From contig JACVRP010000039.1 in NCBI GenBank assembly GCA_014534385.1, positions 1-15,030 of the forward strand: DNA of 15,030 nt, given 5' to 3'. The translations under genes and the position numbers were made by a program. Shown in pieces: positions 1-6,909 of this stretch (position 1 is its first letter; every line of letters starts with the position of its first letter). Source of the DNA: Cyanobacteria bacterium Co-bin13. GTDB lineage: Bacteria; Cyanobacteriota; Cyanobacteriia; Phormidesmidales; Phormidesmidaceae. The notes under the pieces are model-generated. The model had not been told where the DNA came from and ran no database searches. It worked only from the letters and a program-made list of their open reading frames with translations.

Positions 1-9
1 ATTGATTGC

Positions 10-1779
10 ATGAAAGTTCGAACGTTTTTTTCCACCTTGACTCTGGTTGTGGTGGCTTTGTTAGTAGTGGGAATCGGTGGCTTCATCGGGCTCACATCGC
101 GAAGCCCTCTGTTTCTGCTAGGCCAGGGGGGACAGTCGCTGCCTGCGGCGGCTCCCTTTGTCCCTAAAAATGCCCCTGTTATGGTGTCGCTGCTGACTCG
201 CCCCGATCGCCTGACAGATCTGTGGCTGCTGCTAGCCGCCCCAGGCGATCGGCGGCAAACCCAGGCCGAAATTGCCCGGCTGGAGAAATCTCTGCTGGCT
301 GGGGTGGGGCTGACCTACGAAGAGGATATTCGTCCTTGGTTGGACAGCGAGATTACCTTTGCTGTAACGACAGCGGACCTCGATCAGGATCCTGAGAACG
401 GCGACCAGCCTGGCTACCTGCTGGCCATGAGCTGCCGCGACAGCGAACGGGCCAAAGCTGTGCTGGAGCTGTTTTGGCAGAAGCGTGCGATCGCAGGAGA
501 CCGGCTAAGCTTTGAGCAGTTTGCAGGCAGCAAGCTGATCTATACCCAACCTCAGCAGCCCCAAACCGACCAGTCTCAGTCAGAGGCTGCTAGATCCGCG
601 CTCCAGTCTGTTGCCAGCGCCCTGGTCGGCCAAAAGTTTGTCCTGTTTGCCAACGATCCTAGGGTTTTGCAGCAGGCCCTGACTGCAGCCCAGTCTAGAG
701 ACCTCAACCTGGAGCACGACCTGGGCTATCGCCGGGCCGTAGCTTCGCTCTCCGACAATCGGATTGGTCTAGCTGTTGTCAACCTGCCGCCCAGCCTCAG
801 CTGGTTGGGGTTAGCCACCCGCGCACCCGCCGCGATTCGGGCTCAGGGTCTGGGCAGCCCTGGCGGCGTAGTAGATCGGGCTATTTTTTCCCTGCGTCCC
901 CACCGTCAGGGGCTGCTGGCCGACACCGTGCTGCTGGCCGCCGCTGGGCATCCATTTCAACCCCAGCAGGTGACCTCAGAACTGTTGCCCGAGGCAGCTC
1001 AATTTTTACCTGCCGACACCGCTCTGGCCGCCGTGGGTAGTCAGCTAGACCAGCTATGGCAGGACGTCCGCAGCAATTTGCCTCACTACGCCGCTGCCGT
1101 GCCGGCTTGGCAACCGCTGTGGCAGCGACTACAGGCTCCTCTGGCTAACCAACCCCCAGAACCGCTACTAGATTGGATTACCGGAGACTATGCTCTGGGG
1201 TTGGTGACCCACTCACCTCAATCCACGCCCGGCTGGGTGCTGGCGGCCCAGCACCAGGACAATACTGCAGCCGCAATGGCCCACTTTGATGAGCTGGCCC
1301 GGCAGCAGGGACTTAGCGTAGGCCCCCTAACCCTGGCTGGTCAATCGGTTTCGGCCTGGACTCGTCTATCTATTGCCGCTGAGCCATTCCCCGGCCCCTC
1401 ACCTCGAACGGCAGCACCCCCCGAACTAGCCGTAACCACAGCAGTCGCAGGCCTGCACGCTCAGTCGGGCCAGCATGAGCTGTTGTCCAACTCGCTCACC
1501 AGCCTCTACCGGGCATTTCAGGTGAACGGTAACTCCCTGGTTACCTCGCCTGAATGGCAGGCCACTACCGAACCTTTAGCCCTGCCCAATGCAGGCTACC
1601 TCTACCTCGACTGGCAGGCCCTTAGGCCAGACTGGCTCAATCGGGCTCCCTGGCTCAGACTCATCGAAACTCTGGGGCAACCCCTATTCAGCCACCTGCA
1701 GTCGGTTGCAGTAACCAGCTACGGTCGAGACGAACAGATTCACTCAGGCGGCATCTTCTTCCGGCTTAGCAGTTCATAG
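10..1779 (+). CDS. DUF3352 domain-containing membrane-anchored protein
   Basis: A 589-residue protein with one N-terminal hydrophobic segment (about residues 9-28) after a short basic stretch (MKVR). This suggests a signal anchor or uncleaved signal peptide, with the rest on the periplasmic/lumenal side. The downstream part (PAAAPFVPKNAPVMVSLLTRP, then long alpha/beta repeats rich in Leu, Ala and Gln) matches the cyanobacterial DUF3352 family as I remember it. The function of that family is unknown, and I see no catalytic motif. Only nine bases precede the ATG, so neither a ribosome-binding site nor a longer N-terminus can be judged. The stop codon lies 11 bp before the glycerate kinase ATG, so the two genes are probably co-transcribed. 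Family assignment is fairly sure; no function is claimed. Confidence 0.8.
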   Translation: MKVRTFFSTLTLVVVALLVVGIGGFIGLTSRSPLFLLGQGGQSLPAAAPFVPKNAPVMVSLLTRPDRLTDLWLLLAAPGDRRQTQAEIARLEKSLLAGVGLTYEEDIRPWLDSEITFAVTTADLDQDPENGDQPGYLLAMSCRDSERAKAVLELFWQKRAIAGDRLSFEQFAGSKLIYTQPQQPQTDQSQSEAARSALQSVASALVGQKFVLFANDPRVLQQALTAAQSRDLNLEHDLGYRRAVASLSDNRIGLAVVNLPPSLSWLGLATRAPAAIRAQGLGSPGGVVDRAIFSLRPHRQGLLADTVLLAAAGHPFQPQQVTSELLPEAAQFLPADTALAAVGSQLDQLWQDVRSNLPHYAAAVPAWQPLWQRLQAPLANQPPEPLLDWITGDYALGLVTHSPQSTPGWVLAAQHQDNTAAAMAHFDELARQQGLSVGPLTLAGQSVSAWTRLSIAAEPFPGPSPRTAAPPELAVTTAVAGLHAQSGQHELLSNSLTSLYRAFQVNGNSLVTSPEWQATTEPLALPNAGYLYLDWQALRPDWLNRAPWLRLIETLGQPLFSHLQSVAVTSYGRDEQIHSGGIFFRLSSS

Positions 1780-1790
1780 GTGGTGTAGTG

Positions 1791-2879
1791 ATGACAGACG
1801 CAGTGCAAATTTTAGAGCAGAGCCTGACAGGCCAGCCAGTTACTGAAGAGCAGTGGCAGCAGCTAATCGCCTGGGAACTCGCTGACGTTCGCCGTTCCTC
1901 AGCCTGGCAAATCACGCCCAGCACGGTGCGGGAGGCGCTAGAGGAGCGGCTGAGCTGGCTCCATCGGGTGGTGCCTCTGCACGATCAGCTGCCCCTGCCC
2001 CGCCAGTCTCTGAGCGCTTACCTGCCCCTCTACTGGCAGCTCTGGCTGCCCCTGGCGCTACGGCTAAAATCAGCCCGTCTTAGCCAAACTGCTCCCCTGA
2101 TACAAGGATTTTTAGGCGGCCAGGGAACCGGAAAAACGACCCTTACCCAGATTCTGCAGCGGCTGCTGCAGGTTATGGGCTGCCGAACGGCGGGGTTGTC
2201 CATTGATGACCTCTATAAAACCTATGCTGATCGTCAACAGCTGCGGCTAACTGACCCTCGGCTAATCTGGCGAGGGCCACCCGGAACCCATGATATTGAT
2301 CTCGGCATTGCCACGCTTGAGCACCTGCGCCGGGCCCAACCAGGAGAGGCGGTCCCCCTGCCCCGATTTGATAAATCCCTGCATGGGGGGGAGGGGGACC
2401 GGGTCACGCCTGAGTGGGTTGAGGACGTGGATATCGTGCTGTTTGAGGGGTGGTTCCTAGGCGTCAGGCCCATTGAGCCTGAGCGGTTTGACCAGCCCCT
2501 ACCACCGCCGATTGAGACTGAGGCTGACCGCCAGTTTGCGCGGGACATGAACCAGCAGCTGCAGGCCTACCTGCCCCTGTGGGCGCTCCTGGATCGGCTG
2601 GTCATCTTATACCCGCAGGACTACCGTATTAGCCAGCGATGGCGGCGTCAGGCGGAGCACCAGATGATGGCTCAGGGCAAGGCAGGGATGTCTGACGCGA
2701 CCCTTAACCAGTTTGTCCAGTATTTCTGGCAGGCGCTGCACCCAGAGCTTTTTATCACCCCCCTATGCAGCCAGGGGGAGTGGGTCGATTTGGTGGTTGA
2801 AATTGGCCTCGATCGCAGACCCTTAAACATTTATTCTCCGGAAAAGTCCTCCCTTTCCACGGAAATTTTGTCAGCCTAG
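1791..2879 (+). CDS. glyK: D-glycerate 3-kinase (plant/cyanobacterial GLYK type)
   Basis: Phosphorylates D-glycerate to 3-phosphoglycerate with ATP, the last step of the photorespiratory glycolate pathway, in the cytosol. The P-loop GGQGTGKTT lies at about residues 109-117, after a roughly 100-residue helical N-terminal region. It is followed by the SIDDLYKT motif, and by GTHDIDLG and LFEGWFLGVR, which are typical of the GLYK family of P-loop kinases. I start at the ATG at 1791 because AGGTGG (1778-1783) sits 7 nt upstream; an in-frame GTG at 1788 would add one residue. The Shine-Dalgarno overlaps the stop of the upstream DUF3352 gene, which suggests translational coupling. Length (362 aa) is normal for the cyanobacterial enzyme. 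It is not the bacterial GarK/GlxK type. Confidence 0.9.
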   Translation: MTDAVQILEQSLTGQPVTEEQWQQLIAWELADVRRSSAWQITPSTVREALEERLSWLHRVVPLHDQLPLPRQSLSAYLPLYWQLWLPLALRLKSARLSQTAPLIQGFLGGQGTGKTTLTQILQRLLQVMGCRTAGLSIDDLYKTYADRQQLRLTDPRLIWRGPPGTHDIDLGIATLEHLRRAQPGEAVPLPRFDKSLHGGEGDRVTPEWVEDVDIVLFEGWFLGVRPIEPERFDQPLPPPIETEADRQFARDMNQQLQAYLPLWALLDRLVILYPQDYRISQRWRRQAEHQMMAQGKAGMSDATLNQFVQYFWQALHPELFITPLCSQGEWVDLVVEIGLDRRPLNIYSPEKSSLSTEILSA

Positions 2880-2897
2880 GTAATAGCGCCTCGCTGG

Positions 2898-2907
2898 CTG
2901 CCGGCAG
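2898..2907. other. 10-bp perfect palindrome after glycerate kinase
   Basis: CTGCCGGCAG is a perfect palindrome 19 bp after the glycerate kinase stop. It has no loop or T-tract, so it is not a convincing intrinsic terminator. The remainder of 2880-3026 is AT-richer and must hold the promoter of the STAS gene, but I could not identify clear -35/-10 boxes. Confidence 0.3.
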
Positions 2908-3026
2908 GATGTCTGTACTACTGCAAGCGTCTGTAAAAAGGTGTTTGAACAAAACCGTGTCTAGCTAGAGCAGCCATCCCATCCCGCATTAGCCGTATTT
3001 TTGTGATTCTGTTGTAAGGGATTAAA

Positions 3027-3347
3027 ATGACGTCTTCTTTTAAAGTTATTGAACCGACGGGAATTTTAGACAGCACCCAGTCGGAGGTCTTTCGTAAGGC
3101 CGTGGATGAGGCCCTGGCGGAGAACTACGAAATTATTTTGATTGATCTAAAGAAAACTACCTTTATCGACAGTTCGGGCTTAGGCAGTTTGGTAATGGTC
3201 CTCAAAAAAGTGCGGTCAGCTGATCGTAAGCTGTACATCTGTTGCATCAACGATCAGGTCCGCATGCTGTTTGATCTAACGGGAATGAACCAGGTTTTTG
3301 CGGTCCTGGCAGATCGGGCTGAGTTTGAGGCCAAGGTACTGAGCTAG
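3027..3347 (+). CDS. STAS-domain anti-sigma factor antagonist (SpoIIAA/RsbV-like)
   Basis: A single-domain STAS protein of 106 residues, the usual length. The signature FIDSSGLGSLVMVLKK (residues 47-61) contains the serine pair S49/S50. By comparison with SpoIIAA and RsbV the first serine (S49) is the expected phosphorylation site. In these systems the unphosphorylated antagonist binds a serine-kinase anti-sigma factor, and a PP2C phosphatase reactivates the phosphorylated form. Translation starts at the ATG with AAGGGA (3016-3021) 5 nt upstream. It converges with the response-regulator/PP2C gene, with only 18 bp between them. That gene is the obvious candidate phosphatase, but the pairing is inferred from position. 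No cognate kinase or sigma factor lies in the window. Confidence 0.9.
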   Translation: MTSSFKVIEPTGILDSTQSEVFRKAVDEALAENYEIILIDLKKTTFIDSSGLGSLVMVLKKVRSADRKLYICCINDQVRMLFDLTGMNQVFAVLADRAEFEAKVLS

Positions 3348-3357
3348 GTTGCCCTAG
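3344..3357. terminator. Weak hairpin between convergent STAS and PP2C genes
   Basis: CTAGG (3344-3348) and CCTAG (3353-3357) can form a 5-bp stem with a 4-nt loop that overlaps the STAS stop codon. There is no T-tract, so it is at most a weak bidirectional pause or terminator element in an 18-bp convergent gap. Confidence 0.25.
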
Positions 3358-3365
3358 TCTAGGCG

Positions 3366-4508
3366 TTAATCTAAGGTGATGGCGACCAGGGACATGTCAT
3401 CGGTGGCGCTATTGGCGCTTCGCCGCTGCTCTACAGACTGTAGAATGTCATCGACATGTTTTTGCCGCTGGCCCTGGGATAGAAAATCAATGAAACCGTC
3501 TAGCCCAATGTATTCCCGGTTGTCCTGAAGCACCTCATATAGCCCATCACTGAAAAGATAGAGGGTGCTGTTGGGGGGAACCTGGCACCGCTGCCACTGG
3601 TAGCGGGCCTCTGGCATCATACCAATGGGCATGCCGGGGGTGCGCAGCCGCTCAGCACTAAATCCCTGCGGCTGCTCAGAGATCAAAATGGCTGGGGGGT
3701 GCCCGGCACTGGCATATAGTAACTGCCGATTGGCACAGTTGAGCACGCCATACCAGATAGTGAAATATTTCTGGTTTTGGTCGCTCATCTGAAAGGTTTC
3801 ATTCAGAGCCTTGAGTACTTTTTCAGGGCGGTAAAAGTTGACGTCGGGAAGGGATTGCGATCGCAGCACGTTCAGCACCGAAGTCGATAGGAGGGCTGAG
3901 CCTAGCCCATGGCCTGAGACATCCAGCAGGTACATCACCAGATAGTCTGGATCGAGCCAGTAATAGTCGTAGCAGTCACCGCCCAGCTGCTGCGAGGGCA
4001 CAAAGCGGGCATGGATCGGCACTCGCCCCCCCTGGCTATGGGGCAACAGCGAGCGAACATAGGCTTCTGCTTCCGCCAGTTCGTCCTCCAGCCGCTGCTT
4101 TTGCTGCCTCAGGTCGCGGGCCAGCTGGTGCAGCCGCAGCCCGGCCCGCACCCTGGCCCGCAGCTCGTTCACGTCGACCGGCGTAGACAGGAGATCATCA
4201 GCCCCCAGCTCTAGCCCCTTGACCCGATCGGCAATGCTGTGGCGAGACGTCAGCAGCAGGAAAAAAGTGGTCGAGAGATCGATGCTCTGCTTGACGGTTT
4301 GACAAATGGTCAACCCATCCACGGTGCCAGGAATATTCCAGTCGCAAATAATAACGGCAGGCTGCAGGGTTTTGGCCTGAGTCAGGCCCTCCTGCCCCGT
4401 GTGGGCAGTTGTCACCGTGTACCCCTGTTGCCGTAACGTGTGCACCAAAAAGTGCTCGGTGATAGGGTCGTGTTCAATGACGAGGATATCGGTCATCGCA
4501 TCAGTCAC
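3366..4508 (-). CDS. Response regulator with PP2C (SpoIIE/RsbU-type) phosphatase output
   Basis: A two-domain cytosolic signalling protein of 380 residues. The receiver domain (about 5-125) has acidic residues E12/D14, phospho-acceptor D56 in IICDWNIPG and T87. The conserved receiver lysine is replaced by T109 (LLSTPVD, codon ACG). A coiled-coil linker (about 127-153, rich in Q, E, L and R) leads to a SpoIIE/PP2C domain with metal-binding motifs GGDCYD (D178, D181), LLDVSGHG (D196), LFSDGLYEV and the C-terminal ATDDMS. It should dephosphorylate a phospho-Ser STAS protein; the convergent STAS gene is the natural candidate. The start is uncertain: GTG at 4508 or ATG at 4496 (M5), neither with a good Shine-Dalgarno. 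The region just upstream can be sequestered by an inverted repeat. Confidence 0.88.
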   Translation of the reverse strand: MTDAMTDILVIEHDPITEHFLVHTLRQQGYTVTTAHTGQEGLTQAKTLQPAVIICDWNIPGTVDGLTICQTVKQSIDLSTTFFLLLTSRHSIADRVKGLELGADDLLSTPVDVNELRARVRAGLRLHQLARDLRQQKQRLEDELAEAEAYVRSLLPHSQGGRVPIHARFVPSQQLGGDCYDYYWLDPDYLVMYLLDVSGHGLGSALLSTSVLNVLRSQSLPDVNFYRPEKVLKALNETFQMSDQNQKYFTIWYGVLNCANRQLLYASAGHPPAILISEQPQGFSAERLRTPGMPIGMMPEARYQWQRCQVPPNSTLYLFSDGLYEVLQDNREYIGLDGFIDFLSQGQRQKHVDDILQSVEQRRSANSATDDMSLVAITLD

Positions 4509-4590
4509 GTATCGGATTTCTGGCGAATTTTGAGGCAGGCTTTAAAAATTGATGCACGTTCCCTCCCTATCTTGCAGGATTCCGATACGT
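4507..4590 (-). promoter_or_regulatory. 10-bp inverted repeat bracketing the PP2C leader
   Basis: ACGTATCGGA (4507-4516, + strand) is the exact reverse complement of TCCGATACGT (4581-4590), with 64 nt between them. In the minus-strand mRNA the 3' arm ends within the GTG start codon (4508-4506) and covers the ribosome-binding region of the alternative ATG (4496). The 5' arm lies inside the small leader ORF 4542-4598. The pairing could hide the start of the response-regulator/PP2C gene, or the arms could be two half-sites of a DNA operator. The repeat is seen directly; the function is inferred. Confidence 0.45.
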
Positions 4591-4598
4591 CGCGCCAT
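4542..4598 (-). CDS. Putative 18-residue leader ORF upstream of the PP2C gene
   Basis: ATG (4598-4596) followed by 18 sense codons and TAA (4544-4542); the peptide reads MARRIGILQDREGTCINF. A purine-rich GGAGGGGAG lies 6 nt before the ATG, one of the best Shine-Dalgarno matches in the window. Codons 3-6 contain the 5' arm of the inverted repeat whose other arm reaches the next start codon. A ribosome translating this ORF would therefore open the stem. This is the geometry of a translational attenuator, but a chance short ORF in a 109-bp gap is also possible. No homology is claimed. Confidence 0.3.
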   Translation of the reverse strand: MARRIGILQDREGTCINF

Positions 4599-4617
4599 TG
4601 ATCGCTCCCCTCCAGGC

Positions 4618-6051
4618 TCAGTTTTTACCGGCACTGGCCTTAGCCCCAGCCCCCAGCCCCATCACAGCCCGGTACTGCTCCTCCAACGCCTGGTTGAGCG
4701 CAGGGGGAGCCGTTACCCACTCAGATCGTCCCTGCAGCAGGCGCTGCCGCAGATTGGCCAGCTCCACCGTTTTGAGCTGGCGGTCCTGGAGGATAGGACG
4801 TCCGCCTACCCAAAGCCGATCAATCAGATTGACGGGTCTTCCCAGCAGCAGCAGCCCCAGGGGATCGCTAGCAGGCAGCATCGACCAGTCACTCAAATCA
4901 TACAGAACCAGGTCCGCCTGCTTGCCCACCGTCAGCGAGCCAATCTCCTCCTGCAGGCCCAGGCCCTTAGCCCCACCCAGGCTGGCCATAGAAGCCGCGG
5001 TGGGCAGGCTCAGCCAGTTGCGGTACTCAAAATCGGTCGGGTTGTGCAGCATCGTGCCTAGCTTGATGGCTTCTAGCAGGTCTTGGCCATCGTTACTGGC
5101 CGAGCCGTCACAGCCAAACGTCACGTTTACGCCTGCCTGCCGGTACTTCAGGAGCGGCGCAATGCCGCTGCCCAGGCGGAGATTGCTGAGTGGGTTGTGT
5201 ACTATAGTGGCCCCGGTCATGGCCAGCAGATCAATGTCGGAATCGTCTAGCCAGACGCCGTGGGCCAGGGATGTTTTGGAGCCCAAAAAGCCGATGCGGT
5301 TGAGGTACTCCACTCCGCTGACGCCATAGCGTTCGTAGGCCAGCATCTGCTGGGCCCTGGTCTCTAGCAGGTGGGTGTGGAGGCACAGGTCGTAGCGCTG
5401 ACTCAGCTCGACACAACCCTCAAACAGGGCCTCAGAGCAGAGCTGAAAACCGGTTGGCCCGGGGGCGATATAGAGCCCATCAGCAGGCTGGTGGTGCCGC
5501 TGTACAGCAGTTTCCATCAGCTCTAGCACAGCTTGGGTTTGACGGGTCGTTGCGAGCTGACCACTGGCTTGCCCCGTTGGCAGGCCGACCGCCATGGGGT
5601 GGTCTTGAATCAGCGGAGCAATGCAGGCGCGAATACCAATCTCCTGGTATGCCTGGGCGGCAGCAGCGATGGTTTCTAGCTCTTGACCCGGGGTTAGGAT
5701 CAGGTGATCAACCAGGGTCGTTCCCCCCGATAGGAGCGTCTCAGCAGCCGTCCAGAGCGCTGCCAGATAGGTTTGCTCGGGGGTTAACGGTGGGCACTGA
5801 TAGAGGACTCCCAGCCAGAGCTCTAGGGGCAGCGGCGGGATTAGCCCGCGACACCACATTTCTGGAGAATGGGTGTGGGCATTTACAAACCCCGGCAGTA
5901 GCAGCTTCCCCCGACCGTCAATCGGCTCTCCAATGACCGATAGGTTGGGCCCTATCGCCGCAATGATGCCCTCTCTAACCTGGACATCTTGAGTTTGGTA
6001 GCCTGCTTCACTCAGGACAAGAACGGACTGGAGGGTAAAGGTCTGGCTCAA
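4618..6051 (-). CDS. Amidohydrolase (TrzN/AtzA/SAH-deaminase-like superfamily)
   Basis: A metal-dependent hydrolase of the amidohydrolase superfamily, most like the aminohydrolases that deaminate or dechlorinate N-heterocycles (SAH/MTA deaminase, 8-oxoguanine deaminase, TrzN). Visible motifs, numbered from the TTG at 6051: VNAHTHS (H59, H61), CLHTHLLET (H225/H227), LAHGVW (H264) and GCDGSASND (D315), in the order expected of the TIM-barrel metal and catalytic ligands. Small N- and C-terminal beta regions flank the barrel (LPGFVN; VGKQADLVLYDL). The usual APHAPYT-type segment reads APGPTGFQLCSE here, so the substrate cannot be inferred. I choose TTG at 6051 because GGAG lies 8 nt upstream and the protein then begins just before the first beta strand. 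Another TTG at 6180 would add 43 residues without family character. Length is 477 aa, normal. Confidence 0.85.
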   Translation of the reverse strand: MSQTFTLQSVLVLSEAGYQTQDVQVREGIIAAIGPNLSVIGEPIDGRGKLLLPGFVNAHTHSPEMWCRGLIPPLPLELWLGVLYQCPPLTPEQTYLAALWTAAETLLSGGTTLVDHLILTPGQELETIAAAAQAYQEIGIRACIAPLIQDHPMAVGLPTGQASGQLATTRQTQAVLELMETAVQRHHQPADGLYIAPGPTGFQLCSEALFEGCVELSQRYDLCLHTHLLETRAQQMLAYERYGVSGVEYLNRIGFLGSKTSLAHGVWLDDSDIDLLAMTGATIVHNPLSNLRLGSGIAPLLKYRQAGVNVTFGCDGSASNDGQDLLEAIKLGTMLHNPTDFEYRNWLSLPTAASMASLGGAKGLGLQEEIGSLTVGKQADLVLYDLSDWSMLPASDPLGLLLLGRPVNLIDRLWVGGRPILQDRQLKTVELANLRQRLLQGRSEWVTAPPALNQALEEQYRAVMGLGAGAKASAGKN

Positions 6052-6194
6052 AATGACGACTCCAATAGATTTTCCCGCTAGAACGCTCCTATTGTGCCCT
6101 GTTTTACGCCTAAGAACTGGCCCACAGCAACCTGATTTTTGGGTAATTTGTAGGCTTGAGGCAAGCCAATTTAGCCTCAATTCCTGACCTGTTA

Positions 6195-6210
6195 TTACAA
6201 ATTGTTGTAA
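6195..6210. promoter_or_regulatory. 16-bp palindrome TTACAA-ATTG-TTGTAA
   Basis: A perfect 6-bp inverted repeat around ATTG in the divergent region between the amidohydrolase and the cupin operon. Its core, TACAAATTGTTGTA, matches the core of the petL upstream palindrome (10588-10601) at 12 of 14 positions, including the asymmetric ATTG centre. A transcription-factor operator is the simplest reading. No factor is assigned. Confidence 0.45.
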
Positions 6211-6247
6211 AGACTACCCTGCAGCTGCCTGAGGTCTGGTAATCAGG

Positions 6248-6292
6248 TTGCAGGCATCTTGTTTGCAGACATTTTGTTTGCAGTCACCTTGC
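6248..6292 (+). repeat. Three tandem 15-bp repeats upstream of the cupin gene
   Basis: Units are TTGCAGGCATCTTGT (6248-6262), TTGCAGACATTTTGT (6263-6277) and TTGCAGTCACCTTGC (6278-6292), consensus TTGCAGnCAyyTTGy. All three keep TTGCAG at the start and TTG near the end, while the inner bases vary. They lie immediately upstream of a possible promoter for the cupin operon, so iterated regulator sites are plausible. A slipped-strand duplication without function is the alternative. Confidence 0.6.
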
Positions 6293-6323
6293 TGACAAAA
6301 GGTGATTGGTTCAGCGCTATAGG
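6285..6323 (+). promoter_or_regulatory. Possible cupin-operon promoter with overlapping inverted repeat
   Basis: CTGACA (6292-6297) resembles a -35 box and TATAGG (6318-6323) a -10 box, but the 20-bp spacer is longer than ideal. CACCTT (6285-6290) and AAGGTG (6299-6304) form a perfect 6-bp inverted repeat that straddles the -35 candidate. The arrangement directly abuts the third 15-bp repeat. Support is weak. Confidence 0.25.
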
Positions 6324-6404
6324 CGGCAAAAACCGCTCGGACTCAGCAACAGTTTCAGCCATAGTTTTAGCCTTTACTTAACCTACTCCCCCATGGAGAC
6401 CGGT

Positions 6405-6893
6405 ATGGATGCTCCAAGCTGTACGCTTTCCGAAAGCTGTGTGGTGCCTGTGATTAAGTCTCCCAGAGACTATCAGGCCTATCGCATTAGCCCTCAAGAT
6501 ACGAATCGCCTCGCGATTGTCTTTGATCCCACCATTGCCAATATGTCTTTGACCTACTGCGTCGAGATTTTTGATGTGGGGGGAAAGACGCCGCCCAACC
6601 GGCACCAGGTCGCCGTAGAAATGTTTTTTGTGCTCAAAGGAGAAGGCCGCGCTACCTGTGATGGCAAAACCGTGCTGATTCAGGCAGGGGACAGCATTTT
6701 GGTGCCGCCCACAGGGGTTCATGTTATTGAAAATATTGGGCCAACGCGGCTCTACGCACTCTGTATCATGGTGCCGAATGAGGACTTTGCCGAACTGATC
6801 CGCAGCGGCATACCGGCGGAGCTAGATGAGGAAGATCTGGCTGTTTTGGGCCGACAGGATAGCTTGCCTGCTAGTCTAGTGTCCTGCCCCTGA
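6405..6893 (+). CDS. Single-domain cupin protein
   Basis: A small beta-barrel (cupin) protein of 162 residues. Cupin motif 1 is seen in GGKTPPNRHQVAVEMFFVLKG and motif 2 in GDSILVPPTGVHVIEN. In motif 1 the first histidine and the glutamate are present, but the second histidine of the usual HxH is replaced (HQV). Motif 2 keeps its histidine. Metal binding is therefore possible but with fewer ligands than normal. I start at the ATG at 6405, which has GGAG 6 nt upstream. An ATG at 6393 or a TTG at 6306 would add 4 or 33 residues, and the longer extension is Ser-rich and not cupin-like. The CocE-type hydrolase begins 16 bp after the stop, so they form an operon. The substrate or ligand is unknown. 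Confidence 0.82.
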   Translation: MDAPSCTLSESCVVPVIKSPRDYQAYRISPQDTNRLAIVFDPTIANMSLTYCVEIFDVGGKTPPNRHQVAVEMFFVLKGEGRATCDGKTVLIQAGDSILVPPTGVHVIENIGPTRLYALCIMVPNEDFAELIRSGIPAELDEEDLAVLGRQDSLPASLVSCP

Positions 6894-6909
6894 TTAAACG
6901 ATCTGCTCC

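Noticed and set aside
1788..1790. GTG start for glycerate kinase
   Set aside because: The ATG one codon later has better spacing to AGGTGG; the difference is one residue.
2909..2968. 19-codon ORF upstream of the STAS gene
   Set aside because: AGG directly abuts the ATG with no spacer, there is no partner structure, and it shows no sequence character.
4598..5329. 243-codon open frame on the + strand antisense to the amidohydrolase
   Set aside because: Its translation is Ser/Arg/Pro-rich and low in complexity, and it lies fully opposite a clear amidohydrolase with intact motifs. It is an antisense shadow of high-GC coding sequence.
5454..5936. 160-codon + strand open frame inside the amidohydrolase
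   Set aside because: It has no recognisable domain and sits entirely antisense to a conserved gene.
6248..6292. CRISPR-like array
   Set aside because: The repeats are contiguous 15-mers without spacers, so this is a tandem repeat and not an array.
6306..6404. Longer N-terminus for the cupin protein from a TTG at 6306
   Set aside because: The extra residues are Ser/Arg-rich and unlike cupins. The ATG at 6405 has GGAG at the right spacing.
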